Made by a program: the position numbers and the translations under genes. Under the pieces are notes generated by a model that worked only from the letters and a program-made list of their open reading frames with translations, was not told the DNA's origin and did not search any database. A stretch of DNA of 64,000 nucleotides from RGIG3701 sp030530205 (GTDB lineage: Bacteria > Planctomycetota > Planctomycetia > Pirellulales > Thermoguttaceae), in the NCBI GenBank assembly GCA_030530205.1, contig JAUMVK010000019.1, positions 1 to 64,000 of the forward strand. Reading direction: 5' to 3'. This document shows, piece after piece, positions 1 through 7,999 of the stretch (the first letter of the stretch is position 1; every line of letters begins with the position of its first letter).

Positions 1-104
1 TCAGGAAAATACAAGATGGGATTAGTTGGCGGGGTGGTATGTGCAACAGGCTGGTTATGACCCCGAAAAATAGAGTTGGGCAAAAGGTCCATCTTTTGTT
101 TTTT

Positions 105-131
105 ACGGTGGCATAACTGCCACCGCTCGCC
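105..131 (-). other. Stem-loop downstream of desulfoferrodoxin gene (hairpin family H, copy 1)
   Basis: On the minus strand a GGCGAG leader is followed by an 8-bp perfect stem (CGGTGGCA / TGCCACCG) with a 4-nt loop, starting 8 nt past the stop codon of the superoxide reductase gene. No U-tract follows, so it is not a classic intrinsic terminator. Its layout matches the hairpins at 13510-13536 and 58904-58930, with paired base changes. The remaining bases 1-104 show nothing recognisable. Confidence 0.55.
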
Positions 132-139
132 ATAAAAGT

Positions 140-529
140 TTATTTCTTCCAAAGTCCGTGGAGGTTGCAGTAGGCGCGGACGGTCGGCTGGACGTTCACC
201 TGGCAGCCACTCGGCGGGCAGCTGAATTCCGCTTCCGGGACGTCGCCGGCTTTGAGGAACTTGCGCTGGAGGCGGTCTTCGGAGTGGATCTCGACGAAAC
301 CGATGAAGTGTTCGTCGGTCATCGGGTGAGCGACGGAGCCAACAGAAACTTTCACGCCGTACTCGCCACGGGTCAGAACCGGCACGTGTTTTTCGGCGGA
401 GGCATCCACCGTGTTTTCTTCGAGTTTTTCCATCGGTTTCCCGCAGCACACGAGTTTTCCGGCGCCGTTATTCAGGGCTTCTACCATATTCCCGCAAATC
501 GGGCAGCGGTAAATTTCGAACTGTTTCAT
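140..529 (-). CDS. dfx: Desulfoferrodoxin (two-iron superoxide reductase)
   Basis: Reduces superoxide to hydrogen peroxide in the cytoplasm without making oxygen, a common defence in anaerobes. The 129-residue length is typical. The N-terminal desulforedoxin domain has all four rubredoxin-type iron ligands (C9, C12, C28, C29), and the C-terminal catalytic domain keeps the His4-Cys site (H48, H68, H74, C121, H124), with E47 before H48. The start is supported by AAGGAG about 8 nt upstream. It lies downstream of the glycoside hydrolase gene on the same strand, separated by an inverted repeat, so separate transcription is likely. Family and catalytic centre are clear from the sequence; electron donors are not in the window. 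Confidence 0.95.
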   Translation of the reverse strand: MKQFEIYRCPICGNMVEALNNGAGKLVCCGKPMEKLEENTVDASAEKHVPVLTRGEYGVKVSVGSVAHPMTDEHFIGFVEIHSEDRLQRKFLKAGDVPEAEFSCPPSGCQVNVQPTVRAYCNLHGLWKK

Positions 530-558
530 TTGTGTCTCTCCTTGAGGTTAGAGGATTT

Positions 559-599
559 GGGAAACGCAAAATTAAAGCAGAATTAAAAAAGCGTTTCCC
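559..599. other. Inverted repeat between glycoside hydrolase and dfx
   Basis: A perfect 9-bp stem (GGGAAACGC / GCGTTTCCC) encloses a 23-nt A/T-rich loop. It lies between the stop of the upstream glycoside hydrolase gene and the start of dfx. There is no clear U-tract on either side, so it could be a weak terminator or a leader structure of dfx. Confidence 0.45.
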
Positions 600-612
600 G
601 AAAAATATATTT

Positions 613-3600
613 CTATTTTATGAATCCAACGTCCACCCAATCGACGTGGTCGCAGGCGATTCCATCCTCGGCATCCGTTACTTCGAGCCGAATCTGTTTT
701 ACCCGCGCATCAAGCGGAACGTCAAAATGCCAGTGATTTACGGTTTCGTTGCTCAGCAGCGGTGACTCGGCGGCCAAAACCTGCGGCTCGCCCATTTCGC
801 AGACATCGGTCCAAACCTTCACGATTACCGACCGCCGTGGATCTTTTACGTGAAAATCGTCCAGCCCCGCCACGGCTACGAAACGTTTCGACCCGACCGG
901 AACGTCAAACGTCAGGCTGGAATACGCGTGTACTCCAAAACCTTTTTCGTATGTTTTTCCGTTGAGCTTGAGCGGATTCCCTGCCACGGACAGATTTTTC
1001 TTCGGGCTTCCCCAGCCGCTCTTGACCTTCTGCGGGTTTTGTTCTGTCAGGTCCACATCAGGCATCGGCGGGAGCGGCGGCATAATGATCGCGTCCGGCA
1101 TTTTGACGTTGACTGTTACTTCGGGAGAAAGTTCCCCACCCCAGCCAACGGATTGAAGCTGGTATGTCCACGTTTCGCCGGTTTTTACCTCATAATCGGT
1201 AAATTGAGTCCCGTTGAGCGAAAAGACTTTCCGAACGGTTCCATCGGACGCTTTTTTCGTCAGGACGAAGCCATAGTTTGGGGTTTCGTCCCAGTGAAGC
1301 GTCAGTTTGCTGTAGTCCGCTTTTCCGGCCAGATTTTGCACTTTTACCGGAGCCGGGATGGGACTGGCGCCTTTTTCAAAACGGATCTCCCAGTTGACCT
1401 CGCCTGATTTTTTGGGGGTGAAGGACACGCGTAGGGTGCGGCCTTCTGCCGTGATCTTGAGGTTTTTCGTCTGATTTTCGGAAACTTTCAACCCTTCCGG
1501 AAGTACCAGCCGCAGTTCGTACGGGTCGTTTGCCACGACGTCGGACGTTCCGGAAAGCGTCAGGGTTTCGGCATTCCAGTTCACGTTTTTCACCTCGAAA
1601 AGCGGGCTTGCCACGTGTCGGCTGGTTCCGGCGAGCGTCGGTCGGTCTGCCGCCATTCGGGTCAAGGCTAAAACACGGCACGACCCACCGGGAAGCTCAC
1701 AATCAAGCTCGTGCCGGAACGGAGGAACAAAAGCGTTTGCCCAGAAATCAAAACCGACGTATGTTACGTTTTCATCGAGGCCCAGCTCTTTCAGGCTCTT
1801 TTGGATTTTTAGCGGCTCATTTTCCGACCAGTTGAAAAGCCCGAAAATCACCGTTTCGTTTCCCGGTTTAGTCAGCCGCCAGAGGTTGGCCAGTTTCGAT
1901 TCAAACACGTCCAACGGGCGGGCTGTATAGAGACGAACCGGCGCAATCGTGCGCTGGAGAACGTTGACACGTTCGTCGGAAAGTTCAGGAAGCCAGTCGC
2001 TGAAAGCGAAAAGCTGTCCGGTGATCGCTGCCCACGAAGTGATGAGCTGCGCGTGTGCAAGCGGGATCGAGTCGCGGACGTACACCGGGTCCGGGTCATT
2101 GTACCACACGCGGCCGTTGAAGAACCACCGGGCAGTTCCACGAACCGGTCCGGCGCAAATTCCTCCCCAGCTCGACCCATTATCGGGGCCGATGCGCATC
2201 GCGTCCACCAGACCGTAGGAAGCGCCCATCGTCCGCATATTCTGCGAGACGTTGCAGCCCAGAATGAAAACGTCGTCACCTGCTGCGGCACGGACCATTT
2301 TCAGGCCCTTTCGGTAAATTTCCACGTTGGTTTTCGTCATATCGTCAAAAATCTGAAGGCCCAGATCGTCCGGGAGGTACTCGTCATTCACGTAAAGCTG
2401 TTCGCAGGCCATGGCGGTCCACATTCCGTCGTACTTGAAGTACTTGTAACCCCATTGATTCGCGATCTGATCGACTTCCTCGTGAACGTACTTTTCCACG
2501 TTCGGGTCGGTCATATCGAGCGACGTTCCGCCCCAGAAAGTTTCGTAGGGCGCGCCTTTTTTCTGATTAATGCCAGAAAACCGCCGCGTATTTTTTTCTC
2601 CCGGCGCAGGATAATCAATGGCCGATTTTACAAACCACTCCTGCTTGTCGGCATACCACGGGTCGTTCCAGTTCCCGGAATAGGGCATGAACCATATTCC
2701 CGCAATCAAACCTTTCGCATTCAGGTACTCGGCAGTCGGCTTCATCCCCGATGGGTAAGGCCCGGAGGGATTATGCCCGGTAAAGTTTTTGGCCGGGCCG
2801 TTGAGACCGCCTTTGCCGAGCTGCCAGTGATCGTCGATCTGGAAGTAACGCATCCCGAACGGAACGAGTTTTTCTAATGCGGCATCTGCGAATTCCCGGG
2901 TCGAAGCCTCTGTTCCGGCGCCGCCGAATTTATTTGAGTACCACGTACAGTAACCTGAAATTTGCGGCTTCATCTGAATTTTGTGGACTTTTGCGATCGC
3001 ATCGGCGTAACGTTCCAGCCCATCGAGGCAGTCGTCGAACGCACCGAGGACGAAAACTTCCGGCTCCGGCACGGCTGAGGAATCGATTTCGTACCGGCCG
3101 TACTGTAGTTCTGGCTGGATAGTGACGTTCTTCCCGTCGTCGGTTTTGCCTGAAAATACGATTCCGGAACCTTTATGGGATGTGACCCACGCCGCCACGA
3201 TCCCCTGGCGAGACACTGGTTCGGCCACGGCCAGAAACATATAAGACCCTTTGTGCCCGTCCACGTCCGTAAGCCCGGCAGTCCCCAGAGCCTTGCACCC
3301 GTCAGGCGCATAGGCTTCGGAAAGCGTGATTTCCGGCAGTAAAACTGATTTGACGATTCGTTTTTCGGCCGTGACTTTTGGTGAGACCGTCACGATGAGG
3401 AAGGGCTGATCGTCTGGAGCGCTCAGGGTGAAAAAAGTGGTTTCGTCGTTGGGAAGCTGGAACCCGGCAAAGGGACCGCCCTTTTTCTGGCCGTTTTCCA
3501 ACTGCCAGACGGAGACTTTTCCATTGACAGACTCCGCAGCAAGAAAGGCGTTGGATACCGAAACGTCACCCGCAAAGACTTGACTGAAAAAGGAGCACGC

Positions 3601-3633
3601 TAAAAAAACGAGAAACAGGATTTTTCTTGGCAT
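613..3633 (-). CDS. Secreted clan GH-D-like glycoside hydrolase (alpha-galactosidase-like) with C-terminal NPCBM domain
   Basis: Predicted exported enzyme cleaving alpha-galactosides or related sugars. The 1006-residue product starts with a signal peptide ending near VFAG. A (beta/alpha)8 domain follows with the clan GH-D pattern: YFQIDDHW, then KYDG with the likely nucleophile D402, then RIGPD with the likely acid/base D484. The last ~125 residues match an NPCBM carbohydrate-binding domain (GWGSPKKN, GFGVHAYS, DHVDWVD). An upstream in-frame start at 3762 was rejected because a good promoter at 3680-3707 lies inside that extension, and only the 3633 start opens with a signal peptide. No strong ribosome-binding site is visible. 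Substrate is unknown; GH36 versus GH27 cannot be decided by eye. Confidence 0.75.
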   Translation of the reverse strand: MPRKILFLVFLACSFFSQVFAGDVSVSNAFLAAESVNGKVSVWQLENGQKKGGPFAGFQLPNDETTFFTLSAPDDQPFLIVTVSPKVTAEKRIVKSVLLPEITLSEAYAPDGCKALGTAGLTDVDGHKGSYMFLAVAEPVSRQGIVAAWVTSHKGSGIVFSGKTDDGKNVTIQPELQYGRYEIDSSAVPEPEVFVLGAFDDCLDGLERYADAIAKVHKIQMKPQISGYCTWYSNKFGGAGTEASTREFADAALEKLVPFGMRYFQIDDHWQLGKGGLNGPAKNFTGHNPSGPYPSGMKPTAEYLNAKGLIAGIWFMPYSGNWNDPWYADKQEWFVKSAIDYPAPGEKNTRRFSGINQKKGAPYETFWGGTSLDMTDPNVEKYVHEEVDQIANQWGYKYFKYDGMWTAMACEQLYVNDEYLPDDLGLQIFDDMTKTNVEIYRKGLKMVRAAAGDDVFILGCNVSQNMRTMGASYGLVDAMRIGPDNGSSWGGICAGPVRGTARWFFNGRVWYNDPDPVYVRDSIPLAHAQLITSWAAITGQLFAFSDWLPELSDERVNVLQRTIAPVRLYTARPLDVFESKLANLWRLTKPGNETVIFGLFNWSENEPLKIQKSLKELGLDENVTYVGFDFWANAFVPPFRHELDCELPGGSCRVLALTRMAADRPTLAGTSRHVASPLFEVKNVNWNAETLTLSGTSDVVANDPYELRLVLPEGLKVSENQTKNLKITAEGRTLRVSFTPKKSGEVNWEIRFEKGASPIPAPVKVQNLAGKADYSKLTLHWDETPNYGFVLTKKASDGTVRKVFSLNGTQFTDYEVKTGETWTYQLQSVGWGGELSPEVTVNVKMPDAIIMPPLPPMPDVDLTEQNPQKVKSGWGSPKKNLSVAGNPLKLNGKTYEKGFGVHAYSSLTFDVPVGSKRFVAVAGLDDFHVKDPRRSVIVKVWTDVCEMGEPQVLAAESPLLSNETVNHWHFDVPLDARVKQIRLEVTDAEDGIACDHVDWVDVGFIK

Positions 3634-3679
3634 GATCAGGAATTCGTAAAATTTCAAGGGAAAAAAACTCATTTTTAAA

Positions 3680-3707
3680 ATTATATCAGGTCGGAAAGGA
3701 AATTCAA
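3680..3707 (-). promoter_or_regulatory. Sigma70-type promoter of the glycoside hydrolase gene
   Basis: TTGAAT (3702-3707), 16-nt spacer, perfect TATAAT (3680-3685) on the minus strand, about 45 nt before the chosen start codon at 3633. Confidence 0.65.
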
Positions 3708-3810
3708 GGGAGGTGGGAAAAATTTCCTCACCGGCACGTTCGGAATTTTGACTGAAAATCAAACTTTCAGGCCGATCAGGACGAAAAAACAGAAGAAAGG
3801 AGATTTTCTC

Positions 3811-4110
3811 ATGGTACGCAAGATATGGTTTTTTTTCGCCGTTTTAACCCTTTTATTGGGGCTTGAGGTTCTTGGGACCCGGTCGATTGTTTTGACTTCC
3901 GAAGCGACGAAAGCCCTGGCGCAGCAGAGCGAGCAACTCGAAAAGCGGCGTAAATTCTTCGAGGCGATCATGGGAAACCAATACCAGTATCCCGAAAAGG
4001 AAGTGCCGATCAATCACGCGATCGGCTACGGCTTTCTTGTCATTTCTGGAATCGGAATGATGCACGTGGTTCTTCTTCCTTCCCGTCCTCGCGACAGAAG
4101 AGGAAAGTGA
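3811..4110 (+). CDS. Small two-helix membrane protein, unknown function
   Basis: A 99-residue protein with a hydrophobic N-terminal segment (IWFFFAVLTLLLGLEVLG), a charged middle rich in Gln, Glu, Lys and Arg that could be helical, and a second hydrophobic segment (GYGFLVISGIGMMHVVLL) followed by a basic tail. That layout predicts two membrane spans with a ~45-residue loop. The start at 3811 is chosen over the upstream in-frame codon at 3748 because AAAGGAG lies 8 nt before it. It diverges from the glycoside hydrolase gene. No family recognised. Confidence 0.7.
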   Translation: MVRKIWFFFAVLTLLLGLEVLGTRSIVLTSEATKALAQQSEQLEKRRKFFEAIMGNQYQYPEKEVPINHAIGYGFLVISGIGMMHVVLLPSRPRDRRGK

Positions 4111-4143
4111 TCCCCCGGCGGTTTGGGTATGCGTGTCATTTAT

Positions 4144-4167
4144 GGGGACGATGCTTCCAGCGTTGTC
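4144..4167 (+). repeat. Repeat family A, copy 1 (diverged)
   Basis: A ~24-nt unit starting GGGGACG and containing GCTTCCAGCG, just after the small membrane protein gene. The same unit occurs at 53778-53802, 56231-56255 and, inverted, 56374-56398. This copy has two or three substitutions. The core is itself a short palindrome (GACGCT / AGCGTC around TCC). Confidence 0.7.
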
Positions 4168-4280
4168 AGGGCCATTCACAGGTTTTAATTTCTACCAATT
4201 TTCTAGGTTTTTTCGGCCCTCGAAAACTTCAAAAAAAGAGAAAAAAAAGGGAAATTTTCTCAAAAAACTCTTGCAGGCCC

Positions 4281-4309
4281 TTGAAATATTTCTCATTTCC
4301 GGTTACACT
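4281..4309 (+). promoter_or_regulatory. Sigma70-type promoter upstream of the beta-propeller/cytochrome gene
   Basis: TTGAAA (4281-4286), 17-nt spacer, TACACT (4304-4309), 40 nt before the start codon at 4350. Confidence 0.6.
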
Positions 4310-4349
4310 GAATAGCAGTCAATATTAATTTTAGAAAGGAACCCACTCC

Positions 4350-6221
4350 ATGAAATCCATTTTTTATTCCATCCTCCTGACGGGGCTGATTCTTTGTTCC
4401 GTCGCAAAGGCAGAAAACGCCGATTATTCCCGTGACGAAGCGTACCGTGGGCCCCATTCCGCTGTCGTTTCGCAGGACCAGAAATTCCTCTACGTGACGG
4501 AATTCGACGCCGCCAAAATCGCCCAGATCGACACGGAGTCGTGCGCCGTCGTGAAGGAGATCCCGGTTTCCGCCACGCCTACGTGGGCGGTCCTTTGGCA
4601 GAATGATTCCAAACTCCTCGTTACGTTTGCGCCCGAGAGCAAGCTCGCCTGCATCGACATCGCGTCGGGGAATGAAGAATGGTCGATCCCGGTCGGCTAC
4701 TGCCCGGAAGGGATCGTGATCCATCCGAACCAGAAGATCGCGTACGTCGCCAACCGTTTCTCCACGGACGTTTCGGTGGTGGACCTTGAGGCGAAAAAGG
4801 AGATCAAGCGCGTCAAGATGCTCCGCGAGCCGATTTCAGTGGACATTACGCCGGACGGGAAAACCCTCTACGTTACGAACTACCTCCCGCTTGACCCCTC
4901 GGACGGTTACGACGTTGCGGCGGAAGTGACCTGGATGGACACGGAAACGTTCGAGACCGGTCAGATCCGTCTCCTGAACGGGTGCGTTTCCCTGCATGAG
5001 ATCAGCATTTCCAGGGACGGCAAGTACGCCTTTGTGACGAACAACCTGGCGCGCTACCAGATGCCGACCACGCAGCTGGAACGCGGCTGGATGAATACCA
5101 ACGCCGTGGCGATCATTGACGCGCAGGCGAAAAAGCTCATCAACGTGATCCTGCTCGACGACATTGACCTCGGCGCGTCGAACCCGTGGGGTGTGAAGCT
5201 CACCGACGACGGCTCTCAGCTCGTCATTGCCCACGCCGGTACGCACGAGATCAGCGTGATCGACGCGAACGCGGTCTTCGACAAACTCGCGAAAATCGAA
5301 GCGGCGAACGAAGGCCAGGAAGCCGGCGGCCAGAAGAGCAATTACGGCTACAGTTCCGCGTCGAGCGCCGACGTGCCGAACGACCTGGCGTTTTTGGTCG
5401 GGATGCGCACCCGTGTGAAACTGAACGGGAACGGCCCGCGTACCGTTTCCTTCGCGAACGGCAAGGTGTTCATCCCGATGTACTTTAGCGACACGATTTC
5501 CGTCGTGGACCTCGCGGGCAAAAAAGAAGTGAACGTGATCAAACTGAACCCGAATTTCGAGCTCACAAAGAGCCGCCACGGGATCCTGAACTTTAACGAT
5601 GGCTGCGTCTGCTTCCAGCAGTGGCAATCCTGCGCGTCGTGCCACCCGTACACCCGCCCGGATGGCCTGAACTGGGACCTCATGAATGACGGTCTGGGGA
5701 ACCCGAAGAACGCCAAATCGCTTCTTTACTCGTTCCAGACGCCCCCGACGATGATCTCGGGGATCCGTCCGGATGCGGCGTTCTGCGTCCGTTCCGGCTT
5801 CAAGCACATTCTGTTTTCCGTGCGGCCTGAGACCGACATGGAGGCGATCGACGAGTACCTCGAAAATATGAAACCGCTTCCCAGCCCGTACCTGGTGAAC
5901 GGCGAGCTTTCGGACGCCGCCAAGCGCGGGAAGGAGATTTTCTCCCGGGTGAAGTGCGACGAGTGCCACGACCCGGAATGGTACTACACCGACATGCAGA
6001 TGCACGACGTGGACACGGAAAACCCGTTTGACCGCCGCAAGGATTTCGACTGCCCGACGCTCTGCGAAATCTGGCGTACGGCTCCGTACCTGCACGACGG
6101 CCGCTACACGACGCTTTTCCAGCTCTTCAAGGAAGGGAAGCATGGCGTTCAGAAAGGCGCGGTGGATAAACTCACGGACGACGAGATCAACGACCTGTGC
6201 GAGTTTGTGAATTCGCTGTAA
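4350..6221 (+). CDS. Secreted YVTN beta-propeller protein fused to a cytochrome c peroxidase-like haem domain
   Basis: A 623-residue exported protein. A signal peptide ends near VAKA. Residues ~35-400 show repeated propeller blades (KFLYVTEFD, KIAYVANRF, KTLYVTNYL, KYAFVTNN, KVFIPMYFS). The C-terminal third carries two CXXCH haem motifs (C428-H432 and C536-H540) and the TAPYLHDGRY signature of the di-haem cytochrome c peroxidase/MauG fold. It should act in the periplasm as an electron-transfer or peroxidase-like protein. AAAGGA precedes the start. Such propeller-cytochrome fusions are frequent in Planctomycetes; the substrate cannot be told. A family B repeat begins directly at the stop codon. 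Confidence 0.8.
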   Translation: MKSIFYSILLTGLILCSVAKAENADYSRDEAYRGPHSAVVSQDQKFLYVTEFDAAKIAQIDTESCAVVKEIPVSATPTWAVLWQNDSKLLVTFAPESKLACIDIASGNEEWSIPVGYCPEGIVIHPNQKIAYVANRFSTDVSVVDLEAKKEIKRVKMLREPISVDITPDGKTLYVTNYLPLDPSDGYDVAAEVTWMDTETFETGQIRLLNGCVSLHEISISRDGKYAFVTNNLARYQMPTTQLERGWMNTNAVAIIDAQAKKLINVILLDDIDLGASNPWGVKLTDDGSQLVIAHAGTHEISVIDANAVFDKLAKIEAANEGQEAGGQKSNYGYSSASSADVPNDLAFLVGMRTRVKLNGNGPRTVSFANGKVFIPMYFSDTISVVDLAGKKEVNVIKLNPNFELTKSRHGILNFNDGCVCFQQWQSCASCHPYTRPDGLNWDLMNDGLGNPKNAKSLLYSFQTPPTMISGIRPDAAFCVRSGFKHILFSVRPETDMEAIDEYLENMKPLPSPYLVNGELSDAAKRGKEIFSRVKCDECHDPEWYYTDMQMHDVDTENPFDRRKDFDCPTLCEIWRTAPYLHDGRYTTLFQLFKEGKHGVQKGAVDKLTDDEINDLCEFVNSL

Positions 6222-6346
6222 GGCGAGGTGGCCCGAAGGGCCGGAGGGGTTCCGAAACTGGCGAAGATCTAGCCCGGTTTCGGAACCCCCCAGTCTCGCT
6301 TCGCGAGCCAGCCCCCCTTTCAGGTGGGCCTTTAAATTCGTGCTTT
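6222..6346 (+). repeat. Repeat family B, copy 1 (palindromic composite)
   Basis: Begins at the stop codon of the preceding gene and contains nested hairpins: GGCCCGAAGGGCC, then GGTTCCGAAA ... TTTCGGAACC, then TCTCGCTTCGCGAGCCAGCC. The same modules, in the same order on one or the other strand, recur at 11671-11877, 14560-14680 and 56256-56373. Confidence 0.8.
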
Positions 6347-6379
6347 ACTCACACTTTTTTCTTTTTCTGCTCCATAAAA

Positions 6380-7504
6380 ATGAAAAACCTCCTTCTTGCC
6401 TTTTTTCTCACCCTCGCCACCCTTCCTCTTTTTGCCCAGGACGCCAAAATTCCTGAGTTTGAAACTCCCGATTGGGCGCAGGCGCAGATCGATGACGTAC
6501 AGAAGCGCATCGCCGCGTGGGCCGGGGACGATGAAACGGTCATTTTCCCGCTGATTTCGGACCTCCATTCCGGGATCCCGGAGTTTCAGGACCCGGTGAA
6601 TATTCGCGACTCGAAGGTCCACGCCGTGATGCTTTTGCGCGCGGCAAAGCAGCTCAATGCCGATTTTGTCGCCGATCTGGGCGACATGGGGTTCGACCGC
6701 GACACGAGTTGGGTCGCCTCTACTCTGGAACACGCAGAAAAGCGGCTCCAGTCCCAGGTCACGCTTTACAAATCGACCGATCTGCCGGTCATTTTCTGCA
6801 TGGGAAACCACGATGACGGCTCCGCGAACGGCCACAGCCGCAGCGAAAAACGGCTCAGCACGAAAGAATTCGGCGAAATGTTCACCGGCCAGACGATTGC
6901 GAAAGGGTACAAACTCGTGTGTGGCCCGAATCAGGACTGGGGCTTTTTCGACCTTCCGGAGAAAAAATTCCGCGTCTTTTTCATGAACACGTGCGACGAG
7001 GGGAAGTACGGCTTCTTTTCCAAGGCCCAGCTGCAGTTCCTAGCGGACGGACTGAAGCTCCCCGAGGAGTGGTGCGCCGTGATGCTCGAGCACATTTGCC
7101 TCCACCCGACGATCGGCTGTTGGCTCCCAAGACGGGTCAGTTCGATGAGGAACGACCAGATCTGCATTCGGATCCTGGAAGACTTCGTGAAAAACGCGAA
7201 AGGCGAGCTGGACGGCGTGAGCTGGGACTTCACCGGGAATAAAAATACGGCCCTGGCCGGGACCATTTCCGGCGACAGTCACTTCGACGCGCAGGACACT
7301 GTGGAGGGCGTGAATTACGTCATTACACAGAGTTACGGAACGATCCACCCGAACAATCTGCCGGAAAACGGCCGGAACCTGCGTTTCGACCGGAGCCGGG
7401 AAATGCTCTGCGACGTGGTGGTAGTCAAGCCCGCCAAGCGCGTGATGCGCTTTTTCCGTCTCGGCGCCGGCGGCCCGGAATGTGACCGGGAGTTTAAGTT
7501 TTAA
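6380..7504 (+). CDS. Secreted calcineurin-like metallophosphoesterase
   Basis: A 374-residue exported phosphoesterase. A signal peptide (ends LFAQ) is followed by the five conserved metal-binding blocks: SDLHSG, DLGDMG, GNHDD, a histidine in EHICLHP, and GDSHFD. The family uses a dinuclear metal centre to hydrolyse phosphomono- or diesters. The start at 6380 is chosen because it opens with a signal peptide; the upstream frame back to 6197 is a family B repeat. No ribosome-binding site is visible before it, so the leader may have been altered by the repeat. Substrate unknown. Confidence 0.8.
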   Translation: MKNLLLAFFLTLATLPLFAQDAKIPEFETPDWAQAQIDDVQKRIAAWAGDDETVIFPLISDLHSGIPEFQDPVNIRDSKVHAVMLLRAAKQLNADFVADLGDMGFDRDTSWVASTLEHAEKRLQSQVTLYKSTDLPVIFCMGNHDDGSANGHSRSEKRLSTKEFGEMFTGQTIAKGYKLVCGPNQDWGFFDLPEKKFRVFFMNTCDEGKYGFFSKAQLQFLADGLKLPEEWCAVMLEHICLHPTIGCWLPRRVSSMRNDQICIRILEDFVKNAKGELDGVSWDFTGNKNTALAGTISGDSHFDAQDTVEGVNYVITQSYGTIHPNNLPENGRNLRFDRSREMLCDVVVVKPAKRVMRFFRLGAGGPECDREFKF

Positions 7505-7591
7505 GGACGCGCCGCACTCCTTCCGAGGTCAAAACTCCAAACCCTTAAATCTCTTTTTTCAAAGGACGAACGCCGCCTCCTGCCGGCTTTC

Positions 7592-7727
7592 ATTTAAACA
7601 CGGATTTCCACGGATTAAATGGATTTTCACGGATTTTTTGCTTGATTTCACCCCCTTGGAAGAGTTTTTCATTTAAGCAAATGAAATCCTTTTAATCCTT
7701 CTAATCCGTGGAAATCCGTGTTTAAAT
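7592..7727. repeat. Repeat family C, copy 1 (136-bp palindromic element)
   Basis: Ends in perfect inverted arms (ATTTAAACACGGATTT and its complement), followed inward by CCACGGATTA-type arms and a variable middle. Other copies lie at 12379-12498, 19511-19645 and 62030-62170. The rest of the 7505-7999 intergenic stretch holds only the promoter at 7924-7952; nothing else was recognised. Confidence 0.85.
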
Positions 7728-7923
7728 CAAGGTTTGAAGTGCCGTGGATTTTGAGTTTGGAAACGGGCGGTTTTGGAATCTCCTTTCAATATTTAAAAAT
7801 CTGCCCGAATCAGCCTGATCCGCCTGATCCGGGGGGGTAATCGCTGGAGTTTGCAGTAAGCTGGACGAGAACTTCGAGTTGGTCCCACTTTATTTGTTTC
7901 TCCTGACTAAAGTTTGGGGGGGC

Positions 7924-7952
7924 TTGACAAAGTCAGGCCCTTCACGTAAAAT
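7924..7952 (+). promoter_or_regulatory. Near-consensus sigma70 promoter of the alpha/beta hydrolase operon
   Basis: Perfect TTGACA (7924-7929), 17-nt spacer, TAAAAT (7947-7952), 47 nt before the start codon at 8000. Confidence 0.8.
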
Positions 7953-7999
7953 TAATTAATTCATTAATTTCTCCAACCTCAAGATCCAAAGGAAAACCG

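Noticed and set aside
4107..4328. A 73-codon frame overlapping the end of the small membrane protein gene
   Set aside because: Its sequence runs through a family A repeat and a poly-A stretch, with no ribosome-binding site of its own.
4836..6143. A 435-codon open frame on the minus strand
   Set aside because: Mirror of the propeller/cytochrome gene, with the same biased Arg/Val/His composition.
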